A stretch of 64,000 nucleotides of DNA, taken from Rhynchopus sp. YZ270_cl-10. Taxonomy: Eukaryota; Euglenozoa; Diplonemea; Diplonemida; Diplonemidae. This document shows positions 56,863 to 64,000 of this stretch, piece after piece (position 1 is the stretch's first letter; each line of letters opens with the position of its first letter). A model generated the notes under the pieces. The model ran no database searches. It worked only from the letters and a program-made list of their open reading frames with translations, and had not been told where the DNA came from. The DNA is taken from positions 434,001 to 498,000 of the forward strand of contig OZ037852.1 in assembly GCA_964035575.1 (NCBI GenBank), written 5' to 3'. The position numbers and the translations under genes were made by a program.

Positions 56863-59502
56863 TCAGTGCATGTCCATAACAACGACGCTGTACTGTTCTG
56901 CATTGACCAGACGCTGCAGCCTGCTGTACATCTGTGGGGTGTCGTGTCTTGATACAAAACATAAACTACACATACCTTGTCGAGGTCGGAAGGGATCTTG
57001 GCGAACGTCTCCTTCGCATCTGCGTACTTCCCATCAATCAGAAGTGTCATCGTCTCGTTCCAGATGGCGAAGGGTCTGCCTGATGTGTTCGCAAGCTGGT
57101 ACATCCACTCCTCCTCAGCCACTTGCTGTTCACCCATGATCTCAAAGACCTGTATGTTCTTGGAACTGCGTTTCGTAAAGAGCAGCGCATCAACACACTT
57201 CACAGAAAAGTGGACAGCAATCTCCCCCTTCACAATGAAGCTGTCATAGAGCCCACTGTAGTCCATCTTCCTGTTGTAACGCTCCATCGCAATCACCCAC
57301 GACACCACAGAGGAGGTCACAGTGATCTTCTTCATCCCTGCACACCCCATGTGGCCCACACGTGCATCCCCTGTCGCACACGCAAAGGAGATAGCAATGT
57401 TCTTTCTCCAGACACGAGCTCACATGTCTTGCACTATTCGCACAGCACTCTTTGTGTGAACTAGCGATCTTGTACGCGTTGAAGGTCACAAGCATCCTGT
57501 CACCAGAGAACACGTCGCACACACCCTTCTGCAACTGTGCCGACTGCATAAGCATTCCCACAACCTTGCTGTGCTGTTCGACAACAGTGTCATCGTCCTT
57601 CGAACCGCAGAACGCATGCCAGCCCTTCACATTGAAGTACGCAACAGACACGTGCTTGCGACGCAGGCCTTCTGCAACAGGCGCTTTGACACGTTGTGAA
57701 TCATCACTCTTGGAGTGTGAGAGGTTTGGTGGCGTCACCATTGATTGGGATCGTGTTTCATCGTCATCTTGGTTGCCTTCCTCGTCATCCTTCAGGAGCA
57801 CTGTCTGTGGCATGTAGTTTCTGTACTCAATCAGGTTGGAGACCATCATCTTGAACGAGGCCTGCATGTTCGCCACTTCGGAAAGACGTGACTTGCTCTC
57901 CAAGTCCACACCCTCAAGGTTCATGACAGCCACACACGACATGTCGTGCTGAAGCGACAGCAACGGGGAGATGATCATGCGTGTCACGAACACCGACACC
58001 GCAAGCAGCACTGCCGCTGCAGACAACGTTGCTGCCAACATCGTCACAAGCGCCTCGTTCTGCTTGTCCTCTGAGTCCTGGCGTGACTCTTCGTTCTGTG
58101 CTTTGATGGATGATGTGGACACGTCGATTTTCGCCATCACAGCACTCCTCGGCACAAGCAGTGTCACGTACCACGTCAGCGTGACAGGGGACCCCTTCTC
58201 CAACAACTTCGTCACAGTCCAGAACTCTGTCCTGGTTGCGTTCGTTGCATTTGCTTCGGGAACGTACGTCCATGGGTGGAATGTATCTTTGGACAGCTCC
58301 ACAGTTTCATCGTAACCACCGTCCAGGGAAAACGCGTACCTCCCATGCGAGGCAATTGCAGAAGGAATGCTCCCTCCTTGGATGTCGGAGTGGTTTGTGA
58401 TGTTGATCAAACGCTGGCTCGTCGTTGTAGTGTTGATAGGTGGTGGGAAGTACTTCGTGAAGGTAGCACCCACCCATCCTGCGTTGAAGGCGATGAGCTC
58501 ACCAAAGACGTCATCTTCATAGTTGTGCTGCACTGTGTAAATCAGCGAACCTTCGGGAAGGTCTTGTTCTACAAGCATGTCAGTCACGCCTTCGCCACTG
58601 AAAGCTGTTGCAATATAGCCAACACGATGGTTCTGATCAGGGTACAGATCCAGCATCTCAGGATGCACAGGTGAGTAGGAACACGACAGTCTACGTTCAT
58701 TGTAGCTCGCTTTCATGGGAGCATACTGAAGAGTGCCTGCCCTGTACTTAATGTCTCCTGTCAGTAGTTCCGTCATCCTGTAATTCCCAGAGTAAGAACG
58801 TGGAAGCAGGCAGTTTCCTATCCAAACGTCATTCTCATAATCGGCAACATAGTTGCAACCACGCTGAGTGTTCCAAATGTTCCCATCAGGGCCAGCTTCA
58901 CCCATTCTTACCATCGGACTCATCTGAAACGTGTTTGTGAACATGTCACGTGACTCGAGTACCATAGGGACTATTGTATTGTTTTTTGGAGCACCCCCCG
59001 TGGGTGTTGCTCTCAATAAAATAATACTTCCACCCCATGGGTATGAACGAGCCAGGTCTATAGGTTGGGGGTATGCAGGCGAAAACGGAAGTGCTTCATA
59101 TTGGAGATTTGCCACGCCGCGGTGCACAGTGTCGTCGAACAAGGTTTTGAGCAACGGACGCAGCTGCTTGTCAACGAATGCTGGCGACGTGCTCACGTTC
59201 GGGTGGTGCATCTCGACATATCCCCCCACAACACGGAGTGACATCTCGGGCACCTCAAAGTATTTGTCTATCGCCGACTCCACACCTTCCAGCACAGCAT
59301 GAAGGAAGCGCCCAGACATGGCCTTGATGTCCAGCTCCCCACTGTTCAAACACTGCGACACACCTTCATCCCCATTGTCGCGTGCCTTGCGCAGCAGGTC
59401 GTTCCATGTCGTGATGGTGATGCTTCCGATCAACGTACCGGTGCAGATGATGAGGAGACACGACAACGCCAATGTCAGGGACTGGATACCCGCCCCAGGC
59501 AT
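56863..59502 (-). pseudogene. Receptor-like pseudo-cyclase, copy 7 (frameshifted)
   Basis: Exon 1 is 59502-56976, the intron 56975-56932 (44 bp), and exon 2 56931-56863. It carries the same 2-bp deletion as copy 6 (near 57402) and the same truncated ending. Its sensor is the second most distinct after copy 4 (VANLQYEALPFSPAYPQP, NNTIVPMVLESRDM, FTKYFPPPINTTTTSQ), while the first 70 residues and the second-membrane block are shared. The linker EGNQDDDETRSQS matches copy 5. The broken cyclase half matches copy 6, so copy 7 is a mosaic. The 5' flank is short and differs from the other copies. Confidence 0.85.
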
Positions 59503-59527
59503 GATGTGTGTCAAAACATCTGTATAT

Positions 59528-60029
59528 GCGGGGCTTAGTAAGGAAACCCGCTGAATAGAAGGAAAAAAATGGTTGCGCTTTTCTTATTATTGGTTTCTAA
59601 TCATATTTTCTGTAAGGAAAAGGGGAGGGGGCGAACGCACAGTGCACTATTTTTCCTATTCTGTAGCAGAAGACGTCTGTTCCGCCTAACTGTGCAAAAG
59701 AACGACACTTGAAAAGATGAATGGACCTCACTGTGCACACACATCTAAAGAGTTGGATAGATGAGCCTCCTAAGCCACCTACTAAATGGCAGCCCATTTA
59801 AAAAAATCGCCGCCACATCGCTCACGACAACACACACCCAGCTACATTTTCCCTAATACCCCCTAAGGAACTACCCACACCCTGCTTTCAAACCCACACA
59901 TACACACTCCTGTCTGAATGACAGGGATCTTCAACACCATTTCCTTCCCCCAGGCTGGCTAAATTTTGCCGAAAAATTAGAGGACTTCCCCATTTTTCCT
60001 TTTTTTTTCTCTAAACCCACCCAAAATAT
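59528..60029. other. Intergenic, no gene recognised
   Basis: Unique sequence between receptor copy 7 and the next gene, with no recognised motif. Confidence 0.6.
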
Positions 60030-61016
60030 TCACAATACAATCACATCAATATCCATCGCTTCGTGGCTTCTGCGTGGGGCTGGGGGTGCGGTGAAGCGGA
60101 GTTTCACTGGTGCGAGCGGGTAGGTCGTTTCTTCAAGCGCAACGCTTGCACAACAGTCGCTCTTTATTGGGGCCAGCAGTGCGGACACATCCTCATCAGA
60201 CTCGATGCTGCTCTCCTGCTGCACTATCAACGACGCCAACGAAGTCATGAACGCTGTTAACCCAAAGGCCTTTTGGAAGGACGACAATGCTGTGCACATG
60301 AGGGCCAAATTCTCGCCCCCTTGCAACCCATCAGTCACCTCATCCAGAACAGATCCATGCGCCTGCAAAAACACCTTCCGGTCCTCCCCTTGCAACCCCA
60401 CCGTCCCAAACGACGCAAGCACCGCACCCACCTCCCCACCATCCAACACCCCAGCACTGTCCACACCACCTTCACACAACACCTTTCTATATACCAATGT
60501 ATGCAGCCTCGCCACACCCCGCGCACATGCCTTATAAGATGTGGACTGCCCCTCAGGTTTTTTCCCTTTTGGTGGGGGAACCTTTGCACGGATTTGTGGA
60601 GGCGCGCGGGGTCGTGGTGCAGACGCGGATGCTCCCCCCCCTGATGAAGGTGGTGGCGAGATGGATTCGACCCTTCCCCTTTTTCTAACCGGGGCGACCT
60701 CGGAGGAGGAAGAGGAGGAAGAAGAGGAGGAGGAGGATGAGGAAGACGAGGAGGAGGAGCTGTCCGAAGTAGCTTCGGAAGGCGCGCGCGGCCGTTTGTG
60801 TGGACACTCATCCAGCTTGTCGGCCCATTTCTTAAAGTTTGACCGCCGCATATTAAACTTCGTCTTGTCCTTCTGCAAGGCCCCCTCAACAGACGACAGC
60901 ACCGCAGTCGAAGGGATAAGAACAGTCTTCGCAGTCGGTTTTAAAATGCACGTAATCCCATCAGGGTTCTTCTGCTCAGGTGTCGGCAACCTTGTGAGGA
61001 TCTTCGCTTCGATGCA
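60030..61016 (-). CDS. Hypothetical protein, Ser-rich (3' exon)
   Basis: A 328-codon open exon preceded by a strong acceptor, a pyrimidine-rich run ending CCCCTCACAG at 61017. It begins CIEAKILTRLPTPEQKNPDG and has a basic stretch (MRRSNFKKWADKLDE). A run of about 20 Ser, a Pro/Arg-rich segment with KKPEGQ, and a helical C-terminal region with no recognised family (RGVARLHTLVYRKVL.., ending MDIDVIVL) follow. The Ser run appears as Glu codons on the other strand, which is a shadow. It may be the last exon of the gene starting at 61669, or a separate gene starting at the internal Met near 60854. A nuclear role is suggested by the low-complexity basic/Ser composition, only weakly. Confidence 0.6.
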   Translation of the reverse strand, partial: CIEAKILTRLPTPEQKNPDGITCILKPTAKTVLIPSTAVLSSVEGALQKDKTKFNMRRSNFKKWADKLDECPHKRPRAPSEATSDSSSSSSSSSSSSSSSSSSSSEVAPVRKRGRVESISPPPSSGGGASASAPRPRAPPQIRAKVPPPKGKKPEGQSTSYKACARGVARLHTLVYRKVLCEGGVDSAGVLDGGEVGAVLASFGTVGLQGEDRKVFLQAHGSVLDEVTDGLQGGENLALMCTALSSFQKAFGLTAFMTSLASLIVQQESSIESDEDVSALLAPIKSDCCASVALEETTYPLAPVKLRFTAPPAPRRSHEAMDIDVIVL

Positions 61017-61217
61017 CTGTGAGGGGGGTGGATACGAAAGGGGGGAGAGGGGAAGGAGATATGATGATTTGCTATGGTTTTGGAAAAGTTGGCTTGAAAT
61101 GGCAACAGCCCCCCGTGAACAGTGTACCTTTGGTATGACCTGGTCAGGGGGGTGGACCTCCAAACCATGCAGTCTTACGTTGATATTGGAAAAGAAATGG
61201 ATATTTGATAGTCCCTA

Positions 61218-61669
61218 CTAGCCCCAGATGAAACATGCAGCACGTTGCGTCCGTCGTTGCAGATTGATTTCTGCGAGCTGGAGAAACACCAAGGCGGGCT
61301 CGTCTGAGAGTATCGAAGACAGCATGTCTTCAACAGCAGGGAGCGTGTTTTTCTCCTGTCCCTGAAGTCAGACGAGAGTGTCGCATAAGGAGCTGCATAG
61401 ACACCACATAATGGACACCCCTCTGCGCATTCAGATAGATGCATCAGTGTACGTGATGAAAATATACGCGTTGTGCCAAGAGAGGACAACCGACAATGTC
61501 TTTTTTGGCAGGAAAAGAGAGAGAGAAAGGGAGAGAAGGAGAGACAACATACCTGAGATGAGTTGCGTGCGAGCATCAATCCGCACTTTATGCGACCACC
61601 CTTCCCTGCAAAGATGACAAGGTCTCCCGGGGTGTACCGGTCCCATCTTTCAGGCTTTCCTCCGGGCAT
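61218..61669 (-). CDS. Hypothetical protein, two 5' exons
   Basis: Exon 1 is 61669-61553 (39 codons, MPGGKPERWDRYTPGDLVIF..RNSSQ), the intron 61552-61362 (191 bp, GTATGT...TTCAG), and exon 2 starts 61361 with GQEKNTLPAVEDMLSSILSD and is open to a TAG at 61220-61218. The YxPGDLV segment resembles the start of PWWP- or SH3-like folds, a weak clue. Exon 2 has clear coding character. If it ends at the TAG the protein is 86 residues. More likely an unrecognised donor before the TAG joins it to 60030-61016. The interval 61125-61190 resembles a repeat at 350-410, consistent with intronic sequence. Confidence 0.5.
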
Positions 61670-62165
61670 TGTGTGGCGTTGCTGGGTGTACCCTCCCACG
61701 CCCTGTCTTTGGAGAATTGTAGGTTTTGGTGTATTCGGGGGAAAGAGTAAAATGAGGACAAAGTGAATGATAAGGATGAGAATACAGAAAAAATAAAGAC
61801 TTTTTTTTGTCATTTTCTGGTTTGCCCCATTTGGGCAAATTCTACTTTTTTTGTCTCAACAGATTTGTAGCTTTTTTTTAGCTAAATTACACCTTTTTTG
61901 CGCACCCACCCTTTTGTTATCCGCAATAGAGGGGGTAGGCGGGTTGGGGGCTACGTTTTTTGTAGCATTTATATTTTTCCTTTTTTTTGTGTTTTTTTTG
62001 TTTTTTTTTGGAGAAATAAACACCTTAGAGGGGTTTTCGAGAGAGGGGGGGAAATGAAAAATACAACTCAAAAAAAAAAAGAACAAAAAACGTAGTTGTT
62101 TTTGTAACAACCATCAAGGGGGTGGTCTGTGCTGGAAGCAGGCCCTCAGCGGAGGGTGTGTGTGC
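61670..62165. other. Intergenic, tubulin downstream region
   Basis: T-rich on the plus strand (A-rich on the coding strand), probably holding the 3' UTR of tubulin and the 5' region of the next gene. No further gene was seen. Confidence 0.5.

Positions 62166-64000
<1,835 letters not shown>

Noticed and set aside
60541-61221. Plus-strand frame with Glu run opposite the Ser-rich exon
   Set aside because: The Glu run is the complement of the Ser codons, and the minus strand has the better splice signals and composition.

Overview
The window is nuclear DNA of a protist with very repetitive, homopolymer-rich intergenic sequence. Genes use short GT-AG introns. The clearest marker is an intronless beta-tubulin gene at 62166-63506 (minus strand). 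Its acidic tail (EEEGEF..EEE.., ending in Tyr) and overall sequence look, from memory of the family, most like euglenozoan tubulins. My working guess is a euglenozoan, perhaps a diplonemid, where most mRNAs receive a trans-spliced leader. No spliced-leader gene was seen here, and the taxonomic call is an inference.

The dominant feature is an array of seven minus-strand genes plus one partial copy, spread from 6.6 to 59.5 kb. They encode a receptor-like membrane protein: N-terminal membrane segment, large extracytoplasmic sensor, second membrane segment, HAMP-like linker, and a class III nucleotidyl-cyclase-like domain whose catalytic motifs are degraded. Every copy ends with a GT-AG intron and a 69-nt last exon ending in Asp-Met-His. 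The first 70 codons and a block around the second membrane segment are almost identical between copies, even at silent sites, while the sensor and the linker before the cyclase domain vary. This is the pattern of gene conversion around variable cassettes. Three copies (35.8-38.5, 48.6-51.2 and 56.9-59.5 kb) carry 2-bp deletions in the cyclase region, and all three shift into the same alternative frame and stop.

Between the receptor genes lie mobile-element remains. They include a tyrosine-recombinase gene with about 70-bp inverted flanks and satellite units related to its ends (40.5-42.2 kb; also 13.4-14.4 and 31.2-31.4 kb); a 4,180-bp TA-flanked inverted-repeat element (52580-56759) that holds decayed non-LTR retrotransposon coding sequence and two long microsatellites; a hAT-like element with an 8-bp target duplication (29713-31036); several foldback elements and MITEs; and long 5-, 7- and 8-bp microsatellites. 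Several insertions can be checked against an uninterrupted duplicate inside the same window.

The right end (60.0-63.5 kb) is more ordinary: a spliced hypothetical gene or gene pair with a long serine tract, then beta-tubulin. Apart from the recombinase, every recognisable host gene is on the minus strand. The intergenic stretches of 1-6 kb, 9.7-12.7 kb, 14.4-19.2 kb, 23.6-25 kb and 42.2-43.9 kb show no convincing genes.
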